Shown in pieces: positions 34,889-43,181 of a DNA stretch of 64,000 nucleotides (positions are counted from its first letter, which is position 1; every line of letters begins with the position of its first letter). This DNA is from Bacteroidetes bacterium GWF2_33_38. GTDB lineage: Bacteria; Bacteroidota; Bacteroidia; Bacteroidales; GWF2-33-38. The translations under genes were made by a program, and so were the position numbers. Under the pieces are notes generated by a model, which did not search any database, was not told the origin of the DNA, and saw only the letters and a program-made list of their open reading frames with translations. The stretch covers positions 102,563 through 166,562 of the forward strand of contig MEOF01000049.1 in the NCBI GenBank assembly GCA_001769505.1. The letters run 5' to 3'.

Positions 34889-35872
34889 TTAAGGTCGCCA
34901 TTCGTAATCATCTTCATCATATTTATAATGAGCAATCTCTTTAAGCGTTGTTACCAAATCAATATTCCTGCTTTTTTCTAATAAATATCTTGTTTTATTG
35001 GAATGTACAAAGATTATATAATCTTTTAATTCATTTGTGTTTGTAGAGTCATCTTTTAAAATGCAAGATACTTCAAATTCTTTAAATTTCTTTGGAGCAT
35101 TCTTAAATCTCATTCTTAAATATATCCATTCATATTCCCCTGGATCATGATCTCCAAAATCCTTATAATCTAATGAATCATATTCTGCTTTTGATATATA
35201 TTCAAAAATAGAATCAAACTTCTTTTTTATTCCAATATCATTTAAGTCTTCACTATCACTTCCTGAAACGGCATAAAACCCATTTTCGTTTCTAAATCTT
35301 TTGTTAGTATAAGTTGTACCATCATACCATATTCGAAACCATTTGATATTCTCTGTTTTTAAAACAATTTTCTCTAAATGAGGTTCTTTATGTCGTGATG
35401 AAATAAAATTTAGACCTGGATGCAACTTACTTAAAGATATATTTTGGATTTCGCCATTTGTAATAGTAATATAAAAATATCTCGTTGAATCTGTGCTATT
35501 TTTCAAATCAAATGGGAAAGAAAAAACTTTACTGATTTTTTCACCCATCATAGATTTATTTGTCGATTTAGTTAAGTTTACTAAAGAGTCTTCAGGGTAA
35601 ACATAATTTGACAATATATAATCACCATTTTTAAATAATCTTTTAAAATCTTTTAATCTAATCCTCTTTTTTGCATCTTGATTGTAAAGTAAAAGCAAAC
35701 TATCAACTTTATTATTTTCAATATAATTTAAAGCCTTCTTTGCTAATTGGAAATCTACTATATTATCCTTACTATTTACATCTTCAAAAGGGTTACTATA
35801 ATTAAAATTACAGGCATTTGTAATTAAAATTAAAACAGAAAATATTGCAAATAATCTAAATGGGGTTTTCAT
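34889..35872 (-). CDS. Cassette 1 gene: lipoprotein of unknown function
   Basis: A 327-residue lipoprotein with leader FRLFAIFSVLILITNAC, where the lipobox Cys is at about residue 21. The body is polar, K/D/S-rich and probably a soluble domain. The middle has WYDGTTYTNKRFRNENGFYA, and the C-terminus is acidic (KYDEDDYEWRP). No family was recognised. It is transcribed in the same direction as metG and the other two cassette genes. It is bounded by the inverted GTTATAGCAT/ATGCTATAAC pair expected of an integron cassette. Confidence 0.7.
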   Translation of the reverse strand: MKTPFRLFAIFSVLILITNACNFNYSNPFEDVNSKDNIVDFQLAKKALNYIENNKVDSLLLLYNQDAKKRIRLKDFKRLFKNGDYILSNYVYPEDSLVNLTKSTNKSMMGEKISKVFSFPFDLKNSTDSTRYFYITITNGEIQNISLSKLHPGLNFISSRHKEPHLEKIVLKTENIKWFRIWYDGTTYTNKRFRNENGFYAVSGSDSEDLNDIGIKKKFDSIFEYISKAEYDSLDYKDFGDHDPGEYEWIYLRMRFKNAPKKFKEFEVSCILKDDSTNTNELKDYIIFVHSNKTRYLLEKSRNIDLVTTLKEIAHYKYDEDDYEWRP

Positions 35873-35888
35873 ATCATTGTTTTATATG

Positions 35889-36023
35889 CTATAACGTTCC
35901 GCAGCTACCCAAAGGCAGGGTTTTTAACCACTGAACTTCCTTTGAAACGCCACATTACAAATATAACTTTTTCCGTCTACCGAAGCACAAAACCCATGCT
36001 TGCGGGTAGGTGCTGTTATGCAC
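35889..36023 (-). other. Candidate integron attC site (attC2)
   Basis: Read on the minus strand: R'' GTGCATAAC, then L'' GCACCTACCC, a 90-base centre, L' GGGTAGCTGC, then R' GTTATAGC. L'' pairs with L' at 9 of 10 positions with one mismatch, and AAAACCC/GGGTTTT extends the stem inward. Length (about 135 bases), order and the GTT/AAC ends match attC. This is the clearest of the array's sites. The stop codon of the 51-residue antitoxin lies inside R''. Confidence 0.75.
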
Positions 36024-36171
36024 AGGGTTTAGTTGAGTTTTCTAATTGTATTTTCTTAAAATACTCAACGATTTCTTCCTTTGTCATTTTTGACAAAATT
36101 TGACTTAATTTAACTCGTTGTTCACGCATAAATTTCACTGCGTCAAATGATTTTTTAGACGTTTTCTTCAT
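36016..36171 (-). CDS. Small partner (probable antitoxin) of the PIN toxin
   Basis: A 51-residue ORF starting MKKTSKKSFDAVKFMREQRV, continuing KLSQILSKMTKEEIVEYFKKIQ and ending STKPCA. It is basic and helical, with an FDAVKFMRxxR pattern that resembles small antitoxins found downstream of PIN toxins. It overlaps the PIN stop by 17 bases, so it is coupled to it. The stop codon lies in the R'' box of attC2, a position often seen in gene cassettes. The toxin-first order is unusual but known for some PIN pairs. Function is inferred. Confidence 0.65.
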   Translation of the reverse strand: MKKTSKKSFDAVKFMREQRVKLSQILSKMTKEEIVEYFKKIQLENSTKPCA

Positions 36172-36622
36172 AATTCATAAAGTCTCTAGGTGAACGAATC
36201 TCTAATTGCTTATAGCCATTCTTTATATTAATAGCATTGTATCCTCTTATTCTCTGAACATTTACAATATGTTTGAAATTCCAACTTATTAAATAGTCTG
36301 CCCGATTGATTGTCGCCAAAGCAATATGTAAACAATCATAAAAGCTTGTCTGTCCAACAACTTTTTCAGCAATGTACTGAGTTGCTAAATCAACAGATTC
36401 GTCAGTTGTCTCGATGAATTCTGTATTTTCCACTTTAATCCCTGTCACCAATTTTTTTACATTTTCTGGTGCTGGGCTTAATTCGTCTTGTGTCACTGCA
36501 GAAAATAACAATATGAATTCTCCTTTCCGAATCCTTTCAAATAATGGTTTCGTAAATTCTGAAAATTCTTCATCAAAAAAACCTCCAAATACAGAAGTAT
36601 CTATATAAAGTCTTTGTTTCAT
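36155..36622 (-). CDS. Cassette 2 gene: PIN-domain ribonuclease (VapC-like toxin)
   Basis: A 155-residue PIN protein. The first acidic residue is in LYIDTSVFGGFFDEE. The second site is in FSAVTQDELSPAPENV. The third is in SFYDCLHIALATINRADYLISWNFKHIVN, which is typical of VapC-like PIN domains. Expected activity is Mg-dependent RNA cleavage. It has its own TAAATTTG promoter box nearly touching the ATG. A 51-residue partner overlaps its 3' end. The two sit in one cassette bounded by GTTATGCAC/GTGCATAAC ends. Confidence 0.85.
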   Translation of the reverse strand: MKQRLYIDTSVFGGFFDEEFSEFTKPLFERIRKGEFILLFSAVTQDELSPAPENVKKLVTGIKVENTEFIETTDESVDLATQYIAEKVVGQTSFYDCLHIALATINRADYLISWNFKHIVNVQRIRGYNAINIKNGYKQLEIRSPRDFMNYEENV

Positions 36623-36626
36623 ATTA

Positions 36627-36634
36627 CAAATTTA
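36627..36634 (-). promoter_or_regulatory. Predicted -7 box of the PIN cassette, nearly leaderless
   Basis: On the minus strand TAAATTTG matches TAnnTTTG, with the ATG 4 bases later (TTTGTAATATG). The ImmA-like gene has the same TTTGTAATATG string. A TTTG 22 bases upstream may be the -33 element. A cassette with its own promoter would be expressed independently of array position. Confidence 0.5.
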
Positions 36635-36685
36635 ATAATTTTTTTTGATTTTATCTCAAATGTAGTTGCAAGCTCTGTCAACCTT

Positions 36686-36939
36686 GTGCATAACTCGTTT
36701 ATAACTGTACCAAAAGGTACGCAAATACATCTAAATTTGATTGTATTTATGTACCTTTGGGTACGGTTTATTTTTTGTAAACTTTTAGTCGAAACATGAG
36801 TGTAAATTTTAATTTAAAAAAAATCTATTCTTTTCAAGCAGAGTTTCAGTTCCTTTGAACTCTGCGTTTGATTACGCAGCGTCCCTTGCAGGAGACACTG
36901 CTTGGAAAGAATTATTTTTATACATTGTTGTGTGGCATT
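36686..36939 (-). other. Candidate attC site (attC3) containing element H
   Basis: On the minus strand R'' is AATGCCACACAAC (36939-36927). It is followed by an L''-like AATGTATAA, element H, a copy of the sequence that follows metG, then GGTACAGTTATAAACGA and R' GTTATGCAC. At about 250 bases it is long for attC. The extra length is H plus the metG-downstream copy. R'' is perfectly complementary over 13 bases to the start of its own cassette at 37411-37423. Confidence 0.65.
36830..36909. repeat. Multi-hairpin element H, copy 2
   Basis: Nearly identical to 34747-34826. The same outer CAAGCAG/CTGCTTG arms enclose two hairpins. On its low-coordinate side it joins a copy of the metG-downstream sequence (TTTAGTCGAAACATGAGTG...), not the metG codons. 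Confidence 0.8.
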
Positions 36940-37404
36940 TTATTCATTCTTTCTTTCAAATTGCATTATCTTTCCTTCATGATGTAATACTGTAATCATG
37001 CTAATTTCAGGACAGACGAATATAAAATCTTCTGGCTGAAAGAAGTCAATATCGTGAATGTCAGGATAAATATTAGAAATAAAGTTTTCAAGGTTTTTGC
37101 CGTCTACCAGATATGCCTCTTTTTCCCTAAAGCATTTGTCAGTAACAATAGCTATTTGTCCTACTGGTTTTATATTTTTAAAGATTATTTCAAGAAAATC
37201 TTTTTCGTCAATATCAACTTGTCCATATTCAAACTTTGTCCAGTTTTCAATTGGTTTCCAGTTTAATTTAATTCCATTGTTCTCAGCTAATCGATGAATT
37301 TCGTCTGGGTCAAGTTCCAATTTGTCCTTTATTGAGCAACCAAGTATTTTTTCGATAATACTCCTCACTTTTTCAAACGATATTTTTTTGTAGGTTTCTG
37401 TCAT
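36940..37404 (-). CDS. Cassette 3 gene: cytoplasmic protein of unknown function
   Basis: A 154-residue acidic soluble protein without signal or membrane segment. The N-terminus is helical (YKKISFEKVRSIIEKILGCS), then ELDPDEIHRLAENNGIKLNW. The C-terminal half is more beta-like (QIAIVTDKCFREKEAYLVDG, FVCPEISMITVLHHEG). No family recognised; size and charge resemble immunity or anti-defence proteins, but this is only an impression. Its segment is bounded by a perfect 13-base inverted pair (37411-37423 and 36927-36939). Confidence 0.7.
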   Translation of the reverse strand: MTETYKKISFEKVRSIIEKILGCSIKDKLELDPDEIHRLAENNGIKLNWKPIENWTKFEYGQVDIDEKDFLEIIFKNIKPVGQIAIVTDKCFREKEAYLVDGKNLENFISNIYPDIHDIDFFQPEDFIFVCPEISMITVLHHEGKIMQFERKNE

Positions 37405-37410
37405 ATTTTA

Positions 37411-37475
37411 AATGCCACACAACTCGTTTATAACGGCACCAAAGGTACGCAAATACAGCTAAATTTGGTTGTAAC
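37411..37475 (-). other. Array start: L'-R' half-site upstream of cassette 3
   Basis: On the minus strand this reads AAATTTAGCTGTATTTGCGT, then ACCTTTGGTGCCGTTATAAACGA, then the cassette start GTTGTGTGGCATT. Nearly the same sequence precedes cassette 2 at 36745-36695. The sequence between it and the metG stop (37476-37585) is also repeated at 36746-36829. It is the counterpart of the first recombination site of the array. Whether it is an attI or an attC remnant is not clear. Confidence 0.55.
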
Positions 37476-37585
37476 GGTTTATTTTTTCAAAAATATTTAT
37501 TTTTGCTATAAATCATCAAAAGGTTCGTTTATTTTTTTTAAACTTTTAGTCGAAACACAAGTGTAAATTTTAATTAAAAAAAATT

Positions 37586-39616
37586 CTATTTAACCTCCGA
37601 ACCTTCTTTCACATTTTTCACAGGGCTTGCAAAAATCAATTCGCCGTTGGCATTTTCGGCCATCAAAATCATTCCTTGCGACATAATTCCTTTTATTTCG
37701 CGTGGTGCTAAATTGGCAATTAAACATACCTGTTGTCCAATAATATTTTCGGGTTCATAATATTCGGCAATGCCCGAGACTACTGTACGTTTGTCAATTC
37801 CGGTGTCGATTAAAAGTTTTAAAAGTTTTTTAGTTTTTGCAACTTTTTCGGCTTCAAGAATTGTCCCTACTCGAATGTCGAGTTTTGTAAAATCGTCAAA
37901 CGATACATTTTCTTTAAGCGGTTTTGCAGTTGACTGAGTCATTTCGTTTTGTTTTTTAATATCGGCTAAACGCTGAATTTGTTTTTCGATTTCGGCATCT
38001 TCAATTTGCGAAAAGAGTAATTCCGATTTGTTTAATTGATGTCCGGCTCGTAAAATTTCGCCACCTACATTATCCCAACTTATTTTTTCCAATGCCAACA
38101 TTTGCAATAATTTTTTTGAAGTATTCGGCAAAAATGGTTCAGCCAAAACAGCAAGGTTTGCACTTAGTTGCAAACTAATGTTTAAAATAGTTTTAACCTT
38201 TTCGGGATTTGTTTTTATCAATTTCCAAGGCTCGGTATCAGCTAAATATTTATTCCCTAAGCGTGCCAGCTCCATTAAATTTTTCAATGCTTCTCGAAAC
38301 TTATAATTTTCGATATTATTTTCGATACTTTCTTTCAACTTCGATATTTGAATAAAGATTTCTTGTTCAGCAGCATCAAGGTTTTCCATTGGCTGAACAA
38401 TGCCTTCGTAATATTTCCACGAAAGCACCATGGTTCGATTTACAAAGTTTCCAAAAATGGCAACCAATTCGCTGTTGTTCCGAGTTTGAAAATCGCTCCA
38501 CGTAAAATCGTTATCTTTGGTTTCGGGAGCGTTTGCACAAAGCACATAACGCAACACATCTTCCTTTTCAACAAAATCGTGAAGATATTCGTGAAGCCAC
38601 ACCGCCCAATTTCGTGAAGTTGAAATTTTGTCTCCTTCGAGATTTAAAAATTCATTCGACGGAACATTATCGGGTAAAATATAGCTTCCTTCAGCTTTCA
38701 ACATGCTGGGAAAAACAATGCAATGAAAAACGATATTGTCTTTTCCGATGAAATGAACAAGCTTGGTGTCATTGCTTTTCCAATATTTTTCCCAATCGGC
38801 TGTAAGTTCTTTGCTTGCCGAAATATATCCGATAGGAGCATCGAACCAAACGTACAAAACTTTTCCGTCGGCTCCATCAATCGGAACAGGAACACCCCAG
38901 TCTAAGTCTCGACTTACGGCCCTTGGCTGCAAACCTGAATCAAGCCACGATTTACATTGTCCGTAAACATTTGGTTTCCATTCTTTGTGTTCTTCTAAAA
39001 TCCATTTTTCTAAAAAATCTTGATATTTATCTAAAGGCAAAAACCAATGTGTTGTTTCTTTCAAAATTGGTTTGTTGCCCGAAACCATCGATTTTGGATT
39101 TATTAAATCCGTAGCATTTAGCGATGAACCGCACTTTTCGCATTGGTCGCCATAAGCACTTTCGTTTGCACAATGTGGACAAGTTCCGGTTATGTAACGG
39201 TCGGCTAAAAATTGATTTGCTTCAACATCAAAATATTGTTCGGTAGTTTTTTCAATAAATTTATTTTCAGAATGTAATTTTTTGAAAAATTCTGAAGCTG
39301 TTTCGTGATGAATTTTATTACTCGTACGCGAATAAATATCGAATGAAATTCCAAAATCAGCGAAAGCTTTTTTGTTTAATTCGTGATACTCGTCAACAAC
39401 TTGCTGTGGGCTTACTCCTCGTTGTTTTGCCTTCAACGTAATAGGAACTCCATGCTCGTCGGAACCACATACAAAAATCACATCTCTATGTCGTAGTCGT
39501 AAATATCGGGTATAAATATCGGCAGGAATGTAAACTCCGGCAAGGTGTCCGATATGAACTGGTCCGTTTGCATAAGGAAGTGCTGCTGTAACTGTGTATC
39601 GTTTAATATTTTCCAT
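37586..39616 (-). CDS. metG: Methionyl-tRNA synthetase
   Basis: A 676-residue class I synthetase. The HIGH motif is in [14 protein letters not shown]. The KMSKS counterpart reads [13 protein letters not shown]. The zinc-knuckle cysteines are CPHCANES...CEKCGS. A C-terminal EMAP/Trbp111-type tRNA-binding domain starts [17 protein letters not shown] and ends in [17 protein letters not shown], then EVK. Complete and normal in length for the dimeric type. The accessory cassette array starts right behind its stop codon. A diverged copy of its last 23 codons lies 2.9 kb further on. Confidence 0.97.
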   Translation of the reverse strand: MENIKRYTVTAALPYANGPVHIGHLAGVYIPADIYTRYLRLRHRDVIFVCGSDEHGVPITLKAKQRGVSPQQVVDEYHELNKKAFADFGISFDIYSRTSNKIHHETASEFFKKLHSENKFIEKTTEQYFDVEANQFLADRYITGTCPHCANESAYGDQCEKCGSSLNATDLINPKSMVSGNKPILKETTHWFLPLDKYQDFLEKWILEEHKEWKPNVYGQCKSWLDSGLQPRAVSRDLDWGVPVPIDGADGKVLYVWFDAPIGYISASKELTADWEKYWKSNDTKLVHFIGKDNIVFHCIVFPSMLKAEGSYILPDNVPSNEFLNLEGDKISTSRNWAVWLHEYLHDFVEKEDVLRYVLCANAPETKDNDFTWSDFQTRNNSELVAIFGNFVNRTMVLSWKYYEGIVQPMENLDAAEQEIFIQISKLKESIENNIENYKFREALKNLMELARLGNKYLADTEPWKLIKTNPEKVKTILNISLQLSANLAVLAEPFLPNTSKKLLQMLALEKISWDNVGGEILRAGHQLNKSELLFSQIEDAEIEKQIQRLADIKKQNEMTQSTAKPLKENVSFDDFTKLDIRVGTILEAEKVAKTKKLLKLLIDTGIDKRTVVSGIAEYYEPENIIGQQVCLIANLAPREIKGIMSQGMILMAENANGELIFASPVKNVKEGSEVK

Positions 39617-39821
39617 CTTAAATAAATTCTCTTATTTTATGCAAATGTATTAACAAATGCCCAAATTTCAGCCAAAGTCAGAAAAATTGTTTTATTATGA
39701 ATCAACGAAAGCCCAATAAATTTAATTCTTATTTTTTTCATAACTTTTTCATAACATTAACTTAACATACAACTCATACTTTCGCAACGTTTTGTTAATG
39801 TTAATTTAATAACAAGTTTTC

Positions 39822-40820
39822 ATGACGAATAAATCAGTCGGAAGTCTTTTGATGTTTGTATTCGGATTTTGTTTTATATCATGGTCGCAAGAAGACAAAA
39901 AAGAAGCGATAACCAAAGGCACTCCATATGCTGAAATTTTCACCAACTTTCATGCGGACATTAATCCTCAACAAAACAGCTTTTTATTTGATTTGACTAG
40001 AGCAAATTTGGGATACAAATTTTTTATTAATGAAAATTTTTCGGGAAATGTTTGCATCGATGTGGGAAATCCCAAAAATGGAAGTAATTATGAATTTGTT
40101 GCTTACCTTAAATATGCAGCCATTGTTTACGATAAAAATAAGTGGAACATAGCTGGCGGAATGATTGGCTTAGACCATTTTAGAACACAAGAAAAATTTT
40201 GGGGATATCGATACATTTTCAAATCGTTTCTCGACGAGTATTGCATAAGTCACAGTGCTGATTTAGGTGTAACTGCGAAATATCAATTTTCAAAAACCTT
40301 GCGATTCGACGCAACATTACGAAATGGCGAAGGTTACAAAAAACAAGCCTCGGACAATACCTTGCGATTCGGAACAGGTATTTTGTTTGAACCCAATAAA
40401 TCGATTACGATAAGAGGTTATTACGATTTATACGACAAACACGTTGCTCAATCGACTTACTCAATTTTTGCTGGATACAAATTTTCGGAAAATTATCGCT
40501 TGGGGCTTGAATATAATATTGTTACAAATGACGGATGGAACGAAAAAAACAATAAATACGGTTTTTCGGTTTACACAACGTATCAAATTTCTGAAAAAGT
40601 CGCTTTTTTCGGGCGTTTCGACCAATTGGCATCGAATATATTATTCGAGCAAACAGATTCGTGGAATATTGCTAAAGATGGATCTGCAATCATTGGTGGA
40701 ATTCAGTATAAACCCAACAAAAACATTAAACTTTCGTTGAATCATCAAGGATGGATTTCAAAAGTAGCTGGCACGCAATATCAAAATCTTATTTTCATCA
40801 GTGCAGAGTGTAAATTTTAG
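39822..40820 (+). CDS. Outer-membrane beta-barrel porin-like protein
   Basis: A 332-residue protein with signal peptide (SVGSLLMFVFGFCFISWS, then Q) and repeated amphipathic strands (NSFLFDLTRANLGYKFFINEN, YEFVAYLKYAAIVYDKNKW, KSITIRGYYDLYDKH, YSIFAGYKFSENYRLGLEYN) ending in a terminal Phe strand (NLIFISAECKF). This is the pattern of phosphate/carbohydrate-type porins of Bacteroidota. Substrate unknown. The upstream gap (39617-39821) holds AT-rich DNA with CATAAC and TTAAC repeats but no box I can name. Confidence 0.72.
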   Translation: MTNKSVGSLLMFVFGFCFISWSQEDKKEAITKGTPYAEIFTNFHADINPQQNSFLFDLTRANLGYKFFINENFSGNVCIDVGNPKNGSNYEFVAYLKYAAIVYDKNKWNIAGGMIGLDHFRTQEKFWGYRYIFKSFLDEYCISHSADLGVTAKYQFSKTLRFDATLRNGEGYKKQASDNTLRFGTGILFEPNKSITIRGYYDLYDKHVAQSTYSIFAGYKFSENYRLGLEYNIVTNDGWNEKNNKYGFSVYTTYQISEKVAFFGRFDQLASNILFEQTDSWNIAKDGSAIIGGIQYKPNKNIKLSLNHQGWISKVAGTQYQNLIFISAECKF

Positions 40821-40862
40821 ATGCTTTGTGTAAGCAAACAATAATTCTTATTTTATAAGACC

Positions 40863-41957
40863 CTACTCTAATCCTATACTCACAAATACTTTTCGCATCT
40901 CACGTTCAAAAATATTTTTAGTGAATTTTGAATCAAACGTTTTCCTTGCAGCATTTCCAAGTTTAATTCTGAGTTGTACATCTGAAATCAACAACTCAAG
41001 CTTTGCTTGAAAAGCAGATTCATTTCCAAGTGGTTGCACAAATCCATTTTTTTCGTTTTCGACAATTTCCGAAACACCTCCAACATCGAAGCAAACAATA
41101 GGAAGTTTGTATTGCATGGCTTCGAGCAATACCAATGGAAAACATTCTAACAACGAAGGAAAGGCAAAAATATCAGCGGTTTCAAAAAAAGTAGCCTTAT
41201 CCTTACCATATATATTTTCATGATACGAAACGACTGATTCAAGACTATTTTCGTGAACATAATTATTCACCTTTTCTTTCTCGTTCAAATAATTATCGCC
41301 CACAATGTTCAATCTGATTTTCGAATTCGTCTGGTGCAAATTTTTAAACACATTAAGCAAAATAAAAAGCCCCTTTTCGGGGAATAAATTCGACAAAAAC
41401 AGAATATTTAACTCATCATTGCTTTTATTTCTTTCGATATATTCTATCGACTCAACACCGTTATTGACAACAAAAAAATGCGTGTTCTTTAGTTTCAAAT
41501 TTTTAAACTCGCTGTTTAATAAATTGTTTGACAGCATTATAACATTCGAATTGTTAAAAGTTATGGTATAAAAGAATTTCCAGTATTTATTTTTACTATT
41601 GTCAGCGATTCCCGAATTATGTAAATGATATATCAATTTACACCTGAATAATTTAATTAATATTACAAACAAAAAATCACGATAAAACCCTTTTCCAATT
41701 GGCATTAGTGAAAAATACACATATTCGGGTTTAACTCTAATTAATGTGTATAAAATTTTAATGTATAGCCATATAAAACTAAATATCTTTGCAATATTAA
41801 ATTGTTTTAATTCTGAAATATGATTCGAAAATTTTATTTCGAGAAAATGCTTTTCTAAATCTTCATTAATTATTTTACTCTCGAAAACGTATTGATTTAT
41901 TGTACTTACACCGTGAATTGGTGGTGGTAATTGAACAAAGTATAGTATTTTTTTCAT
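40863..41957 (-). CDS. Glycosyltransferase, GT4-type
   Basis: A 364-residue GT-B glycosyltransferase. The N-terminus LPPPIHGVSTINQY carries the glycine loop. The C-domain has LNILFLSNLFPEKGLFILL, IVGDNYLNEKEK and the nucleotide-sugar site ADIFAFPSLLECFPLVLLEAMQYKLPIVCFDVGGVSEIV (about 260-300) with the E-x7-E pattern. It probably builds an exopolysaccharide or surface glycan. It diverges from the other glycosyltransferase next door with a 71-base gap. Confidence 0.88.
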   Translation of the reverse strand: MKKILYFVQLPPPIHGVSTINQYVFESKIINEDLEKHFLEIKFSNHISELKQFNIAKIFSFIWLYIKILYTLIRVKPEYVYFSLMPIGKGFYRDFLFVILIKLFRCKLIYHLHNSGIADNSKNKYWKFFYTITFNNSNVIMLSNNLLNSEFKNLKLKNTHFFVVNNGVESIEYIERNKSNDELNILFLSNLFPEKGLFILLNVFKNLHQTNSKIRLNIVGDNYLNEKEKVNNYVHENSLESVVSYHENIYGKDKATFFETADIFAFPSLLECFPLVLLEAMQYKLPIVCFDVGGVSEIVENEKNGFVQPLGNESAFQAKLELLISDVQLRIKLGNAARKTFDSKFTKNIFEREMRKVFVSIGLE

Positions 41958-42028
41958 GTTAATTTTCGGGGAACAATAATAATCAATAATTCACTGATAA
42001 AAATAATCTAATTTATTAGATTTGCATA

Positions 42029-43144
42029 ATGAAAATAGCTATTCTTGGCACTCGGGGCATTCCAAATAAATATGGAGGATTTGAACAATTTGCCGAAAAT
42101 TTGTCCACACAACTTGTACAACGTGGGCATCGGGTAATCGTTTATAGTCCGCATTTTCATGATTCTAACGAACCATTGTACAAAGGTGTTGAAATCATTA
42201 AAATAAATAGTCCTGAAAAATTTCTGCATGGTGCTGCAAATTTTGTTTACGATAATCGTTGCATCGACAATGTAATGAATCAAGATATTGACATTGCGTT
42301 GGTTTGCGGATATGCATCGTCGGTTTTTTCAAGCAAAAAAATGAGCAAAAGCAAAAAACCTATTTTTGTTGTAAACGTCGATGGGCTTGAGTGGGCTCGT
42401 CCAAAATGGTCGTTTATAACAAAAAAAATGATTCGCTGGGCAGAAAAAAGAATTGCAAAATCAAATATCCACCTTGTTACCGATCACCAAATCATAAAAG
42501 AATATTATCATAATACTTACAAAGTCGATTCAAGCTATATTTCATACGGTGCAGATGTTCCAATAAATTTTGACGAATCTGCTTTGTTAAAATACAATCT
42601 GAATCCTCAAAAATATATGTTGGCCATTTCGCGTATCGAGCCCGACAATAACATTGAATTAATCATTAATGGTTTTTTATTGTCAAAAACCGATAATCCC
42701 CTCGTAATTGTTGGTAATTGCAATACAAAATTCGGAAAAATTCTGACAAAAAAATACGCATCGTTCAACTCAATTAAATTTATTGGTTCTGTTTTCGAAA
42801 AACCGATTCTAGACAATTTGCGATATTATTCAAATATATATTTTCATGGACATTCTGTGGGAGGAACAAATCCTTCGTTGCTCGAAGCAATGGCATGTGG
42901 GACATATATAGTTTCACACGATAATATTTATAATCGAGCAATAATTGAATCGAATGGAGCTTTTTTTAAATCTCCTTCAAATATTTCCCAAATAATTAAT
43001 AATCCAAAAGCAATAGAAGATCAAAGAAGCTCGTTTGGAGAATTAAATATTCAGAAAATTAAGAATGAGTTTTCGTGGAAAAAAATTGTTGATGAGTACG
43101 AAAATTTATTTTTTCGGCTGTCGAACACACAAAAAGCCGTTTAA
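42029..43144 (+). CDS. DUF1972-type glycosyltransferase (rhamnosyltransferase-like)
   Basis: A 371-residue protein. It begins KIAILGTRGIPNKYGGFEQF, the DUF1972 signature of rhamnosyltransferase-type GT4 enzymes. VDGLEWARPKWS and ISYGADVP follow. The C-domain has the donor site HSVGGTNPSLLEAMACGTYIV. A role in capsule or O-antigen-like glycan synthesis is likely. Its end lies close to the start of the TolC gene but in another frame. Confidence 0.88.
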   Translation: MKIAILGTRGIPNKYGGFEQFAENLSTQLVQRGHRVIVYSPHFHDSNEPLYKGVEIIKINSPEKFLHGAANFVYDNRCIDNVMNQDIDIALVCGYASSVFSSKKMSKSKKPIFVVNVDGLEWARPKWSFITKKMIRWAEKRIAKSNIHLVTDHQIIKEYYHNTYKVDSSYISYGADVPINFDESALLKYNLNPQKYMLAISRIEPDNNIELIINGFLLSKTDNPLVIVGNCNTKFGKILTKKYASFNSIKFIGSVFEKPILDNLRYYSNIYFHGHSVGGTNPSLLEAMACGTYIVSHDNIYNRAIIESNGAFFKSPSNISQIINNPKAIEDQRSSFGELNIQKIKNEFSWKKIVDEYENLFFRLSNTQKAV

Positions 43145-43181
43145 ATTTGTAAACTTGCAAAAATATCAATCATTTATAAAA

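Noticed and set aside
34676..37585. Single mobile element with attL/attR at metG and its own integrase
   Set aside because: No integrase or recombinase gene lies between the metG end and the relic; the per-gene inverted boxes fit cassettes better, though an ancient insertion at metG remains possible.
43065..43181. N-terminal extension of the TolC gene
   Set aside because: It overlaps the glycosyltransferase gene and precedes the signal peptide.
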